Shown: positions 24,656 through 33,583, numbered from the stretch's first letter. The stretch: DNA of 47,911 bases from MGIIb-O5 sp036154155 (GCA_036154155.1 JAYZLP010000017.1:1-47911), one strand, 5' to 3'. Made by a program: numbers and translations. The notes: generated from the letters alone by a model not told the origin.

Positions 24656-26785
24656 ATGCGTGAGCAGTCGTCGTCGTTTGAGGTCGCGCGGGTCGTGCGT
24701 GAGCTTTCGAAAATGGTGGGTGCGAGAGTCAGGAAGGCGTATCAGCCCCACTATGAGCAGGTGGTCCTGAGGCTGAACAGAAAGGGGGATTCCAACAGGG
24801 ATCTGGTGATAGTCAGGGGGAAGAGGGTCTACACCTCAACAAGAGACAGGCCCATGCCCCCAAATCCATCGCAGTTCGCCATGGTTCTCCGGAAGCATCT
24901 TGGAAATTCTAGGCTAGTAGGCGTTGAGCAACACGGTTTCGACCGCGTGATGATACTGGATTTCGAACATGGCGGAGGGAAGGTGAGACTGGTGATTGAG
25001 CTCTTCAGGGACGGAAACATAGTACTCATAGACGGAGAGGGCGTCATCATTCAGCCCCTGACTCATGCCAATTATGCCAGTAGATCCCTGAAGAAAGGCG
25101 TGGAATATGTCCCTCCCCCAGACGCCCTGGACCCCCGTGGCATGGAGATTGTGGAACTAGGGGCGATCCTGGATGAAAGCGACAGCGACGTCATTAGGAC
25201 AATAGCATCCAGAGCGAACCTCGGGAGGGTTTTCGGTTCGGCCGCGTGCTCCTTGGCGGGAATCGATGAGGATATTACAGCCAATTCCCTAAATGAAGAG
25301 CAAAGAGAGGCGTTGATGGGTGCCATAACGAGCATGCTATCCGAGCTTGAAGATGGGACGGGCGCAATCCTCTGGTTGGCAGATAACGATGCGGTTTCGA
25401 AGTGGAAATCGGAATCTGAGCTCGAGGCCTTCTCTAGCGCAGAAATCCTGTCACCCATTTCTCTTTCCCACCTCGATGACTCGTTCTCCGTCAGGGTGGA
25501 GTCGGTCTCGGCTGCTCTAGACGGAGTTTTCGGAACTCATGACTCTGCGGCTTTCATCCGTCGTGAGGAGGAGCGTCTGATTGAGTCTGGTTCTGATGAG
25601 CAGCAAGTCCTAGGAAAGCTAGAAAGGAGGGCGGAACAGCAGAGGCAGGCTATCGGAAGATTCCACCAGAAGGCTGCGGTCTCGCAAGAGCTCGGTAAGG
25701 CGATCCAGGAAAACTGGGAGCACGTGAACTCAATTCTGGAGCAATTCAACTCAGCCATAGAAGGCTCGAACTGGCAGTCTGTGGCAGAGAAGTCTCTGGA
25801 CATACCATGGATAGGCGGTGTTGATCCTAAGAAGAGGACAATCGTGGTATATCTTCCAGATGAAGAAGGGGAGCCTGGCACCAGCATTACCCTGGAAGTC
25901 GGTAGGACAGTCCATCAGAACGCTCAGAGATATTTCGAAAATGGCAGGACCCAGAAGGAGAAGGCGAAGGGAGCTCAGGATGCTCTCGACAGAACGGAGG
26001 CGTCGCAGGAGCGCGAGGGGCGCAAGGCAGCCAAGGAGGCGGCCGCAGGCAGGTTACGTGCCGTCAGACGAAGCCGCAGATTCTGGTTCGAGAAGCACAG
26101 ATGGGCGATTCTCTCCGGTGGCCATTTCCTGATTGGCGGAAGGGATGCAAAGGGGAACGACTCAGTCGTGAAGAAGCACCTGGGGGCCAAGGACCTCTAC
26201 TTTCATGCAGACTTGCATGGCGCTCCCTCCTGCACACTGAAGCTGAAAGATGGCTTGCTCCCCAACCAAAACCCCGCCGAAAGCATTCCTGACGGAGTGG
26301 CTTCTCTCCAGATCTCACAGAGTCTCGCGGATGGGGTAGATGATGCCAGAGAGCTTCCCGAAACCATCCATGGCGAAGCCGCCAGGATTTCCGTATGCTG
26401 GTCCAGAGCATGGGGCAGTGGCGGCGCGGCGGCGACGGCGTTCCACGTCAGGCCCAGTCAAGTTTCCAAGACAACAGAGAGCGGTGAATCCCTGGGCAGG
26501 GGTTCCTTCGTAGTCAGGGGACAGAGGAACTGGCACAGAGATCTGAAGCTTGAGATTGCAATTGGAATGGGTGTTGTTAATGGCGTACCTATGCCAGTTG
26601 TCGGAACTACTGAGACTATTTCCAGGATGTTCGGGAGATGGGCCAAGATCACTCCCGGGAGTAGAAAGAAAGAGGATGTTGCGAATTCGATTTCAAAGGC
26701 GACAGGGCTTACTCAGGACGACGTTCTTTCCTGCCTCCCCCCTGGAAACTGTTCCATTGAGGACCATGGCCTCATTGGTTCCTGA
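24656..26785 (+). CDS. rqcH: NFACT-family ribosome quality control protein (RqcH/Tae2/NEMF homologue)
   Basis: Binds 60S/50S-peptidyl-tRNA complexes left after ribosome splitting and, in characterised relatives, recruits tRNA-Ala to add C-terminal tails. The protein has 709 residues. The NFACT-N domain spans about 5-200 and includes the Asp96-Arg97 pair in HGFDRVMIL, the conserved DR motif needed for tailing in bacterial RqcH, plus VYTSTRDRPMPPNPSQFAM. A long helical coiled-coil region (about 300-475) contains two charged arms (EEERLIESGSDEQQVLGKLE; KEKAKGAQDALDRTEASQER). The NFACT-R domain (about 480-650) has FWFEKHRWAILSGG, GGRDAKGNDSVVKKHL, DLYFHADLHGAPS and SAWGSGGAAATAFHV-like segments. 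The 3' end overlaps the convergent GNAT gene by 14 nt. Confidence 0.93.
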   Translation: MREQSSSFEVARVVRELSKMVGARVRKAYQPHYEQVVLRLNRKGDSNRDLVIVRGKRVYTSTRDRPMPPNPSQFAMVLRKHLGNSRLVGVEQHGFDRVMILDFEHGGGKVRLVIELFRDGNIVLIDGEGVIIQPLTHANYASRSLKKGVEYVPPPDALDPRGMEIVELGAILDESDSDVIRTIASRANLGRVFGSAACSLAGIDEDITANSLNEEQREALMGAITSMLSELEDGTGAILWLADNDAVSKWKSESELEAFSSAEILSPISLSHLDDSFSVRVESVSAALDGVFGTHDSAAFIRREEERLIESGSDEQQVLGKLERRAEQQRQAIGRFHQKAAVSQELGKAIQENWEHVNSILEQFNSAIEGSNWQSVAEKSLDIPWIGGVDPKKRTIVVYLPDEEGEPGTSITLEVGRTVHQNAQRYFENGRTQKEKAKGAQDALDRTEASQEREGRKAAKEAAAGRLRAVRRSRRFWFEKHRWAILSGGHFLIGGRDAKGNDSVVKKHLGAKDLYFHADLHGAPSCTLKLKDGLLPNQNPAESIPDGVASLQISQSLADGVDDARELPETIHGEAARISVCWSRAWGSGGAAATAFHVRPSQVSKTTESGESLGRGSFVVRGQRNWHRDLKLEIAIGMGVVNGVPMPVVGTTETISRMFGRWAKITPGSRKKEDVANSISKATGLTQDDVLSCLPPGNCSIEDHGLIGS

Positions 26786-27338
26786 GAGCACCCCAGTCTG
26801 GCGCGGTGATGCCATAAATGGCAGCATCTACAAAGTGATCATACAGCCACTCTCTGTCTTTCACGACCCCTTCCAGGGTCATTCCCAGCCTCTCAGGTAC
26901 CGCCCTGCTTCTCGAGTTCTCCACGGCCACAAGAATAGTTGCCTTGTGCAGGCCAAGATCGTCAAAGCAGTGGTCGATGAGTCTGACACAGCACTTGGTC
27001 ACGATTCCGTATCCCATAGCGTCCTCTGACAACCAGTACCCTAACGTGAACCTCTTGTTTGACCAGTCTATCGAATTAAGACCAACAGTTCCGACGACAG
27101 AGCCACCTAGTAGAACCATGTACATACATCCATTTTCCGTGTAGGCGCCATTCTCAATTGCTGCAGACTCGTCTTCGACACTCGTAACTTCATCTAGCCA
27201 TGGGAGCCACTCCCTGAGGTACTGCCTGTTTTCATCGATCTTCAGGAATAGTTCCTCGGCATCCCCTTGTTCTGGGACCCTTAGTTCAAGCCCGTCCTCG
27301 ACCAGCAAGGAGGGGGCAGGACGGTAATGGCCGGGCAT
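26772..27338 (-). CDS. GNAT-family N-acetyltransferase (RimJ/RimL-like)
   Basis: The protein has 188 residues. GLELRVPEQGDAEELF is the opening strand and helix of the RimL group, 'YLREWLPWLDEVTSVEDE' is its typical helix, and VGTVGLNSIDWSNKRFTLGYWL is the core sheet. 'AMGYGIVTKCCVRLIDHCF' covers the acetyl-CoA P-loop, although the usual Q/R-x-x-G-x-G/A is altered to M-G-Y-G-I. VENSRSRAVPERLGMTLEG is the conserved C-terminal part. Relatives acetylate ribosomal protein N-termini or small molecules; the substrate here is not known. The gene converges on rqcH and diverges from the tryptophan dioxygenase gene. Confidence 0.9.
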   Translation of the reverse strand: MPGHYRPAPSLLVEDGLELRVPEQGDAEELFLKIDENRQYLREWLPWLDEVTSVEDESAAIENGAYTENGCMYMVLLGGSVVGTVGLNSIDWSNKRFTLGYWLSEDAMGYGIVTKCCVRLIDHCFDDLGLHKATILVAVENSRSRAVPERLGMTLEGVVKDREWLYDHFVDAAIYGITAPDWGALRNQ

Positions 27339-27417
27339 GACATTCTGAACTTGTATTGTCTATTGAGTTGTTCGCAGGTTGCGACAATGCTTCAAGCGAG
27401 GACTCACGGGGGGGCTC

Positions 27418-28476
27418 ATGAGTGGCGGCGATTACGGGAACTGGACCTACTCAGAGTATCTCAACCTAAACGAGCTGCTCGCCCTACAAGGAGAGGACAG
27501 GGGCGTGAGTGCTGATGAAATGCACTTCATTATCGTTCACCAAACCTTCGAGCTCTGGTTCAAGCAGGTCATCAAAGAGCTCTCTGAGGTAAGGGACATA
27601 CTGGGGCAGGTTCCTGTCCCAGAGGATGAGATTCCGAGAGCGGTGGAGCATCTTGGAAGAACCACAGAAATTTTCAGGCTAATGGCCAATCAATGGACCG
27701 TTCTTGAGACCCTTACGCCACAGGGTTTCCTAGCATTCAGGGATGGGCTTGGTAGCGCTTCTGGATTCGAGTCCTACCAGATGAGGGAATTTGAGATCCT
27801 CCTCGGATTGGAAGACGCGGACAGAATTGGTGGCATGGATCCACTTGAAACTTTCAGGAGGATGGCAAAGAGGGGCGAGGAGCACAGGGAAGTGCTCGCA
27901 AAGCTTGAGGATGCTTCTTCGAGGCCGAGTCTTGCTGAATCCCTGATGCTCTGGGTGGAAAGAACACCCATCATGGGATCGGTTTTCGGGTCCGACAACG
28001 ACCAAGAGTCCGTAATGCAGTATGTCGACTCCCATCTCGAAGCACACAAGGGGATCTGTGACGCTGCATCGGGTTCATCAGAGATGATGGCAGCGAGGAT
28101 GAAGGCCTCTCATGAGTCGGCTATTTCTTTCCTGAAGCCCGACGGGGTCCCCAGCAGGAGGAGGGCTGGGCTTCTTTTCATCGAGTCATACAGGGAGCTT
28201 CCTCTTCTTGCATGGCCACGGAAGCTAATCGACGCAATTGTGGAGCTAGAGGAGTCCATGGTAAAGTGGCGCCACTCTCATGCTAGAATGGTTGAGAGGA
28301 TTATGGGGCGCAGGATAGGGACCGGGGGGACCAGCGGAGTTGACTACCTAGATGCTACTTCTGAGTACCGCATTTTCAAGGATCTGTGGGCAGTGAGGAC
28401 CATACTCGTAAAACCGCAGATGAGACCAGAACTGGTAAACTCGGAATTCTACGGCTACCACTCAACAAATGAGTGA
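27418..28476 (+). CDS. kynA: Tryptophan 2,3-dioxygenase
   Basis: A heme enzyme that opens the indole ring of L-tryptophan with O2 to give N-formylkynurenine, the first step of kynurenine-type tryptophan breakdown. The protein has 352 residues from the ATG at 27418, which is preceded by a G7 run as ribosome-binding site; the in-frame ATG at 27379 adds 13 residues without family similarity. Distal-pocket motif FIIVHQTFELWFKQVIKEL, proximal heme-ligand region WRHSHARMVERIMG, and substrate loop GTGGTSGVDYLDAT are all visible. The family is uncommon in archaea. The next gene, a thiolase, follows with little or no spacing. Heme supply is consistent with ctaA/ctaB downstream. Confidence 0.93.
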   Translation: MSGGDYGNWTYSEYLNLNELLALQGEDRGVSADEMHFIIVHQTFELWFKQVIKELSEVRDILGQVPVPEDEIPRAVEHLGRTTEIFRLMANQWTVLETLTPQGFLAFRDGLGSASGFESYQMREFEILLGLEDADRIGGMDPLETFRRMAKRGEEHREVLAKLEDASSRPSLAESLMLWVERTPIMGSVFGSDNDQESVMQYVDSHLEAHKGICDAASGSSEMMAARMKASHESAISFLKPDGVPSRRRAGLLFIESYRELPLLAWPRKLIDAIVELEESMVKWRHSHARMVERIMGRRIGTGGTSGVDYLDATSEYRIFKDLWAVRTILVKPQMRPELVNSEFYGYHSTNE

Positions 28477-28531
28477 GTTTTCCCTCTTGCCCATCGGACC
28501 TTTGAAGTCATCAGGTCCTTTCGAACGTCGT

Positions 28532-29692
28532 ATGCCGGAAGCGGTGATTTGCGGATATGCACGCACTCCCTTCGGAAAGTTCAGAGGAGGGCTGTCGAAA
28601 TACTCCGCTACAGAACTTGGAACTATGGCGGTTTCAGAGCTTCTAAAGAGGTCCAAGATAGACCCTTCCGGTGGCGAAGTTGACCAGGTGTACATGGGGC
28701 AAGTACTCCAAGCTGGCGCCGGACAGGCCCCCGCTAGACAAGTCGCACTGGGTGCTGGCATGCCGCACTACACTCCTTGCACTACAATCAACAAGGTATG
28801 TGGGTCCAGCCTGAAGGCCGTCATGATTGCAGCATCTGAGATTAGGGCGGGCATGTCCTCCTTGGCGGTTGCAGGCGGCATGGAGTCAATGACGAATGCT
28901 CCTCGATTTGTAAGAGAAGCCAGAAGGGGCGTTGACGTTCCCTACAAGTCACTGGTTTCCATATTGTCCCATGATGGTCTTGAAGATGCATACACTGGGG
29001 AGAAGATGGGGAACACGGGGGAAACTTGTGCTCAGGAGTTTGGAATTTCTAGGGAGCGTTCAGACGAATATTCAGTGAGATCTCATCGACTTAGCAACAT
29101 CGGTTGGGAAGAGGGGTGGATCTCTTCGGAGTGTTTCCCCGTTGGGGACGTGGATAGAGACGAAGGCATCAGGGCAGAGACAGACATGGAAGCCCTTTCA
29201 TCGCTTTCTCCTGTTTTCAATGATTCAGGGCAGGTCACTGCAGGCAATGCGAGCCAGGTCTCCGATGGGGCCTCCGCGGTTCTGGTAGCCTCTGAGGAAA
29301 AAGCTGCAGAGATCGGACTACCAATTCTAGCCAGGATTGTAGACTACACCACATCCGGGGTATCTCCCGAGAGGGTCATGGCAGCGCCGATACCTGCGGT
29401 GGAGGACCTACTTGCCAGGAATGGCATAGACTCATCCAACATCGACATTTTTGAGCACAACGAGGCCTTCGCATCCGCGTCTTGTGCCATAATGGATCAT
29501 TTTGGAGTTCCTGATGAGTGCTTCAACGTGCATGGTGGTGCGATATCGGTCGGGCATCCACTTGGAGCAACTGGAACCAGATGCTTGATGACCTTGGTCA
29601 ATGCCCTTGGAAGGACCGAGGGGAAGCTCGGAGTAGTGACTATCTGCCTTGGTGGTGGAAATGCAGTTGCAATGCTGATTGAGCGTCCATGA
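28532..29692 (+). CDS. atoB: Acetyl-CoA C-acetyltransferase (thiolase)
   Basis: Condenses or cleaves acetyl-CoA/acetoacetyl-CoA (or longer 3-ketoacyl-CoA) units. The protein has 386 residues from the ATG at 28532, which gives the normal thiolase N-terminus (EAVICGYARTPFGKFRGG); an ATG at 28469 that overlaps the upstream stop would add 21 residues. The catalytic triad regions are clear: nucleophile Cys in NKVCGSSLKAVM, His in GGAISVGHPLGATGTR, and second Cys in 'VTICLGGGNAVAM'. 'EHNEAFASAS' is the NEAF motif. No HMG-CoA synthase or DUF35 partner is adjacent, which argues for a degradative thiolase rather than the archaeal mevalonate-pathway type. It is probably co-transcribed with the dioxygenase. 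Confidence 0.93.
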   Translation: MPEAVICGYARTPFGKFRGGLSKYSATELGTMAVSELLKRSKIDPSGGEVDQVYMGQVLQAGAGQAPARQVALGAGMPHYTPCTTINKVCGSSLKAVMIAASEIRAGMSSLAVAGGMESMTNAPRFVREARRGVDVPYKSLVSILSHDGLEDAYTGEKMGNTGETCAQEFGISRERSDEYSVRSHRLSNIGWEEGWISSECFPVGDVDRDEGIRAETDMEALSSLSPVFNDSGQVTAGNASQVSDGASAVLVASEEKAAEIGLPILARIVDYTTSGVSPERVMAAPIPAVEDLLARNGIDSSNIDIFEHNEAFASASCAIMDHFGVPDECFNVHGGAISVGHPLGATGTRCLMTLVNALGRTEGKLGVVTICLGGGNAVAMLIERP

Positions 29693-29703
29693 GATGGTTT
29701 TCA

Positions 29704-29719
29704 CGCCCCTAAAGGGGCG
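29704..29719. terminator. Stem-loop between thiolase and rpoK
   Basis: CGCCCC-TAAA-GGGGCG gives a perfect 6-bp stem, beginning 12 nt after the thiolase stop and ahead of the rpoK promoter. It resembles the C4-A-rich-loop-G4 stem at 12123-12139. It may mark a transcript end, but there is no T-run after it. Confidence 0.35.
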
Positions 29720-29735
29720 AAGATGAGTAAGAGGG

Positions 29736-29741
29736 CTTATG
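29736..29741 (+). promoter_or_regulatory. TATA-like element for rpoK
   Basis: CTTATG is centred about 27 nt before the ATG at 29766, which implies a leaderless message. It overlaps the competing in-frame ATG at 29739, which is therefore unlikely to be translated. Confidence 0.45.
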
Positions 29742-29765
29742 TGGGGGCCTCCGGTCGGCCGCCCG

Positions 29766-30026
29766 ATGGTTAAGCCTGCAAGACACCACACACGCTTCGA
29801 AAAGGCGCGAATTATTGGCGCCAGGGCACTTCAGATTAGCATGGGGGCGCCTCTGTACGTGACCGAGGATGAGCTAAGGGAGAAATTCAGTGAGGAGTTG
29901 ATTCAACTCTACGGAGTTGAAGAGGCTAAGGAAAGAGTGGTTCTTGATCCAATGAAGATCGCCACTCTTGAGTATGAGGAAGACAAGATTCCAATCGATG
30001 TCGACCCCCACGAAGAGGAAGAGTGA
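29766..30026 (+). CDS. rpoK: DNA-directed RNA polymerase subunit K (Rpb6/omega homologue)
   Basis: The protein is 86 residues from the ATG at 29766. TRFEKARIIGARALQISMGAP is the conserved Rpb6/omega signature that clamps the largest subunit's C-terminus during polymerase assembly. The following 'EELIQLYGVEEAKERVVLDPMKIATLEYE' is also typical. The C-terminus is strongly acidic (DVDPHEEEE). It is slightly longer than many archaeal RpoK proteins (about 55-90 residues). The ctaA GTG follows after 12 nt, so the polymerase subunit and heme A synthase probably share a message. Confidence 0.93.
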   Translation: MVKPARHHTRFEKARIIGARALQISMGAPLYVTEDELREKFSEELIQLYGVEEAKERVVLDPMKIATLEYEEDKIPIDVDPHEEEE

Positions 30027-30038
30027 GCTCCGGAAGGG

Positions 30039-31127
30039 GTGATTATCTTGCTCCGGCTGCCCCGTGAGACTTTCAAGAAAGTCTCAGATGTGGTAAATCC
30101 AAGAAAGGCGACTGTTGCTCTTATTGTTATCACGGTAATTGTGATAGGCATCGGCGGGACGATCAGAATCTACGATGCGGGGGAGTCCTGTCCGGACTGG
30201 CCAACGTGCTTTGGGACGTTTGGATTTGACATCTCGGAGGAGGAACAGGGAGAGTGGTGGGAAGAGCACCCAGAAGAAGCCGATTCAAGGGGTTCGGGTC
30301 ACAGATACACCTCTTTCCAAATCTTCACTGAGTGGATACACAGACTCCTTGCTGGAGCGATATTGGGCCCTCTGGTGATACTGAATTGGATCACCATAAG
30401 ATCTCGAGATGATATCTCTTCTAGATCAAAAAAGGCAGCCATGGTTTCACTTATTCTGATTATTTGGCAAGGGGCAGTGGGCTGGCTAACAGTCGAGCTT
30501 GACAATGAGCACTGGAGTGTCGTACTCCACCTAGGGTCTGCCCTCGCATTCATGCTCTGCCTGGTTTGGCTTTGGATGGAGTTATGCAAGGACGATGATG
30601 AGTTGCCGAGTTGGGCGGAGTTCGACCCCATACTGACGAGGAAATGGGGGCCGATTCTGGGATGGGTGTCAATAGGCGCACTCGTTACTCTGTTCTCCGG
30701 GGCCTTCGTCTCCACCACCCCCGGTGCGAATTACGGATGTGGAATAGGCGGGATTGGAGAATCTTGGCCCCTGTGCAATGGGGAGCTGTTTCCCTCAATA
30801 GAGGACTGGGAGATTCAGTCCCAAGTTGTCCACAGGTGGTTGGTGGGGGCAGTAGGGCTGCTGCTAATTTCCACCTCTTACATGATATGGAAAGACTGCG
30901 AGCACGGACAAAGTGGCGTGATGCTCAAGAATTGGGTGTTCATTTCCACACTGATGTACGTCGTAAATGTCGCAATAGGCGCTCTCTACATCCTGTCTTG
31001 GGACTCAGATGGGTTCTTTGAGTTGCTTTCATTAGCCCATCTTATGTTGGCAGCCGCAACATTCTCGACTCTGGCTACCGCTTGGCTGGGACTCTCAGTA
31101 ATCGCAATGAGGGATGGTAGTCACTGA
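30039..31127 (+). CDS. ctaA: Heme A synthase (CtaA/COX15)
   Basis: Oxidises the C8 methyl of heme O to the formyl group of heme A, the cofactor of aa3-type oxidases. The protein has 362 residues from a GTG with GGAAGGGG in front. About eight membrane helices can be traced. Heme-ligand histidines appear in the paired motifs EWIHRLLAGAI and VVHRWLVGAVG, plus 'VLHLGSALAF' and 'LAHLMLAAATF'. The two half-repeats have Cys pairs in outer loops (GESCPDWPTCFG; YGCGIGGIGESWPLC), typical of the Cys-containing CtaA class. The first outer loop carries an acidic insertion (SEEEQGEWWEEHPEEAD). The end overlaps ctaB by 14 nt. Confidence 0.93.
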   Translation: MIILLRLPRETFKKVSDVVNPRKATVALIVITVIVIGIGGTIRIYDAGESCPDWPTCFGTFGFDISEEEQGEWWEEHPEEADSRGSGHRYTSFQIFTEWIHRLLAGAILGPLVILNWITIRSRDDISSRSKKAAMVSLILIIWQGAVGWLTVELDNEHWSVVLHLGSALAFMLCLVWLWMELCKDDDELPSWAEFDPILTRKWGPILGWVSIGALVTLFSGAFVSTTPGANYGCGIGGIGESWPLCNGELFPSIEDWEIQSQVVHRWLVGAVGLLLISTSYMIWKDCEHGQSGVMLKNWVFISTLMYVVNVAIGALYILSWDSDGFFELLSLAHLMLAAATFSTLATAWLGLSVIAMRDGSH

Positions 31128-32211
31128 GGAACAACAGCGAAGGGGCAGAAGGGGTGATAGGGTGATTGGTTCGTACTTCTCTCTGACCAAACCTCGTGTA
31201 GTAATTCTTCTCCAAATCACTGCACTATGCTCCACGTTGTCCCATGATCTGCTCAGCGAATCGGGCCTCGACACTGGTACTCTGGAGACGATGTTTGTGG
31301 TACTGGTAGGAGGATATCTGACCGCTGGAGGGGCCAATGCGATCAATATGTGGTATGATCGGGATATTGATCCAATGATGAGGAGGACATCAAAGAGGCC
31401 GATTCCAGCGGGTGAGATTACCCCGAATTCGGCATTGATATTTGGAATAATTCTGTCAGTCTTTGGAACTCTATGGCTGGTGGCTATGGCGAACGAAGTT
31501 GCTGCATTCTGGGCTGCCTTCAGCATACTATTCTACGTCTTCATCTACAGCATCTGGCTGAAGAGAACCACTCCCCAGAACATCGTTATCGGAGGGATTG
31601 CTGGATCTACACCGCCCCTTGTTGGATGGGCTGCAGCCGAGAGCGATCTGCAAATTTCAATGGAGTCTGCGGCTTTGTTTATGGATTCCATTACCGACAT
31701 AGGCAGCCTAATGCCGTGGTTCATGTTTGGAGTGATCTTCCTGTGGACCCCGCCACACTTCTGGGCTCTTGCTCTTTATCGCTCGGGAGAGTACGAAGAG
31801 GTTGGAGTTCCAATGATGCCCAATGTCAAGGGGGCCGAAAGAACCCTCGTTGAGATGAAAATTTACGCAGTTCTGCTGATTGTAATGTCGGCATGTTCTC
31901 CGATAGTCTATGGTGATCTGGACTGGGGAGATATGCTCTACCACGTCCTGGGCTGGAATGCGATAATACTGAGCGCCTGGTACGCAAGCACGATTTGGAG
32001 AATAGACATCGACGAGGCCCCTGACGAGGATGGAAGGAAGGCAACAGCATCTCGCTCATTCTTCGATTCTTTGGTTTACCTATCATTGGTGTTCGTAATG
32101 TTGGTAGCTTCTAGTGTTGGACTTGAGGGGGCAATTGCTGGGGCACTGATTACAATAGGCTTTATTGCACGAATTGAGTGGACGAAAAGGAAGACATTGG
32201 GGCAATCATAG
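31114..32211 (+). CDS. ctaB: Protoheme IX farnesyltransferase (heme O synthase)
   Basis: Attaches a farnesyl group to heme b to make heme O, the substrate of CtaA. The protein has 365 residues and belongs to the UbiA prenyltransferase superfamily, with about nine membrane helices. The first Asp-rich motif NMWYDRDIDPMMRRTSKRP (N-x3-D-x3-D) and the heme O synthase features 'SYFSLTKPRVVILLQ', RPIPAGEI, KRTTPQNIVIGG and WTPPHFWALALYR are all visible. It overlaps ctaA by 14 nt, so the pair is translationally coupled. Together they show that this organism makes A-type heme and should have a heme-copper oxidase encoded elsewhere. Confidence 0.95.
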   Translation: MVVTEEQQRRGRRGDRVIGSYFSLTKPRVVILLQITALCSTLSHDLLSESGLDTGTLETMFVVLVGGYLTAGGANAINMWYDRDIDPMMRRTSKRPIPAGEITPNSALIFGIILSVFGTLWLVAMANEVAAFWAAFSILFYVFIYSIWLKRTTPQNIVIGGIAGSTPPLVGWAAAESDLQISMESAALFMDSITDIGSLMPWFMFGVIFLWTPPHFWALALYRSGEYEEVGVPMMPNVKGAERTLVEMKIYAVLLIVMSACSPIVYGDLDWGDMLYHVLGWNAIILSAWYASTIWRIDIDEAPDEDGRKATASRSFFDSLVYLSLVFVMLVASSVGLEGAIAGALITIGFIARIEWTKRKTLGQS

Positions 32212-32282
32212 GTTGGGTTGATGCCCGATGCCTTCAAGCACTGAATGGGTTGTTGGCAACCGTAGAGGACTGGGGCGAGGTC

Positions 32283-33539
32283 ATGGATGAGAAGGAGTTA
32301 ATCTACGATTGGAACGTTATCGGCTACGAAGTCGAAAGGGATCCTTCTAATCACCCTCATGAGCTTTGGTTTGACGACGAGACCCTTCGTGATGGGCTCC
32401 AGAGCCCTAGCGCTAGAAATCCAACCATCGAGCAGAAGATCGAGTTGATTGACTATATGGAGAAACTTGGGGTTCAGAAAGTTGACTTAGGCCTCCCAGG
32501 AGCGGGACCATTTCACGTTGGCCACATAGATGCTATGCTGAGCCACATGGGGGATATGGACTACTCACTAAGGCCTGGGTGTGCGGTTAGAACGGTAGTT
32601 TCTGACATAGAGCCGCTTGTCGATCTGCAAGCTAAGCACGAACGACAGATTCAGGCCAGTGCTTTCCTGGGAACCAGTCCCATCAGGCAGTACACGGAAG
32701 GCTGGACGATGGAGAGGATAATGTCGACAGCAGAGTCAGCAGTTACCTTCGCAGTGGATAATGACATTCCCGTCATGTTCGTCACAGAAGACACCACGAG
32801 AAGCAAACCTGACGAGATTAAGGAAGTGTATTCCAGGGCCATAGAACTGGGTGCAGACAGGATTTGCGTTTGTGACACGTGTGGACACGTGACCCCAAAT
32901 GGGGTAAGGAAGCTTCTAAGTTTCATCCAGGATGAAGTGATTCCTGACTCCGGGGTTAAGAGGCGCGATATTGAAGTCAACTGGCATGGACATCAGGACC
33001 GTGGACTTGGGGTGGCAAACAACCTAGCAGCCTACGAGGCGGGAGCAGATGTGATACACGGAACCGCCCTTGGCGTTGGTGAAAGGGCGGGCAACGCGCC
33101 ACTCGATCAGACTCTGGTAAATCTGAGTCTGATGGGCGTGATTGAGAACGACCTGACATCATTGAATGAATACATGAGGAAGGCGAACGAATACATCGGT
33201 GTTGCCTTGCCTAGAAATTACCCTGTTTTCGGAGAAGATGCGTTCGAGACTGGGACCGGCGTGCACGCCAGTGCGGTTGTCAAAGCTATGGAAAAGGGAG
33301 ACCACTGGCTAGCGGACAGGGTATATTCAGGTGTTCCAGCAGGAGATTTTGGTCTAGAGCAGGTAATCAGGATAGGGCACATGAGCGGTAGGTCGAACAT
33401 CACTTGGTGGTTGAAACAGAATGGGTACGAAGTCTCGGACAGCTTAGTCGAACATATGTTCGAGGTTGCAAAGACCCAACGAAGCCTCATGACTGATGAA
33501 GAGGTACATGCAGCAATAGGCGCATTTGTTGGCTCGTAG
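32283..33539 (+). CDS. LeuA/homocitrate synthase-family (HMGL-like TIM barrel) acyltransferase
   Basis: The protein has 418 residues from the ATG at 32283; a longer frame to 32178 starts inside ctaB. The barrel start WFDDETLRDGLQSPSARNP carries the catalytic Arg and metal-binding Asp of the isopropylmalate/homocitrate/citramalate synthase family. DRICVCDTCGHVTPNGV, the metal motif NWHGHQDRGLGVANNLAAYE (HxH) and GTALGVGERAGNAPL follow. A later GHMSGRSNITWWL replaces the SGR-H segment of LeuA. It ends shortly after the barrel and lacks the C-terminal leucine-binding regulatory domain, so it is not a standard feedback-controlled LeuA. Homocitrate, citramalate or Re-citrate synthase activity are all possible from these motifs. 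The family is sure, the reaction is not. Confidence 0.82.
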   Translation: MDEKELIYDWNVIGYEVERDPSNHPHELWFDDETLRDGLQSPSARNPTIEQKIELIDYMEKLGVQKVDLGLPGAGPFHVGHIDAMLSHMGDMDYSLRPGCAVRTVVSDIEPLVDLQAKHERQIQASAFLGTSPIRQYTEGWTMERIMSTAESAVTFAVDNDIPVMFVTEDTTRSKPDEIKEVYSRAIELGADRICVCDTCGHVTPNGVRKLLSFIQDEVIPDSGVKRRDIEVNWHGHQDRGLGVANNLAAYEAGADVIHGTALGVGERAGNAPLDQTLVNLSLMGVIENDLTSLNEYMRKANEYIGVALPRNYPVFGEDAFETGTGVHASAVVKAMEKGDHWLADRVYSGVPAGDFGLEQVIRIGHMSGRSNITWWLKQNGYEVSDSLVEHMFEVAKTQRSLMTDEEVHAAIGAFVGS

Positions 33540-33576
33540 AAACATGACTCGTGCGCCTATCGGCGACTACGAATGG

Positions 33577-33583
33577 CTATATG
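33577..33583 (+). promoter_or_regulatory. TATA-like element for the giant subtilase
   Basis: CTATATG is centred 26 nt before the ATG at 33606. It favours a leaderless start there over the in-frame ATG at 33573, which would lie upstream of the predicted transcript start. Confidence 0.5.

Noticed and set aside
32178..32282. 35-residue N-terminal extension of the LeuA-like protein
   Set aside because: The start would lie within the ctaB coding end and the extra residues show no family similarity.
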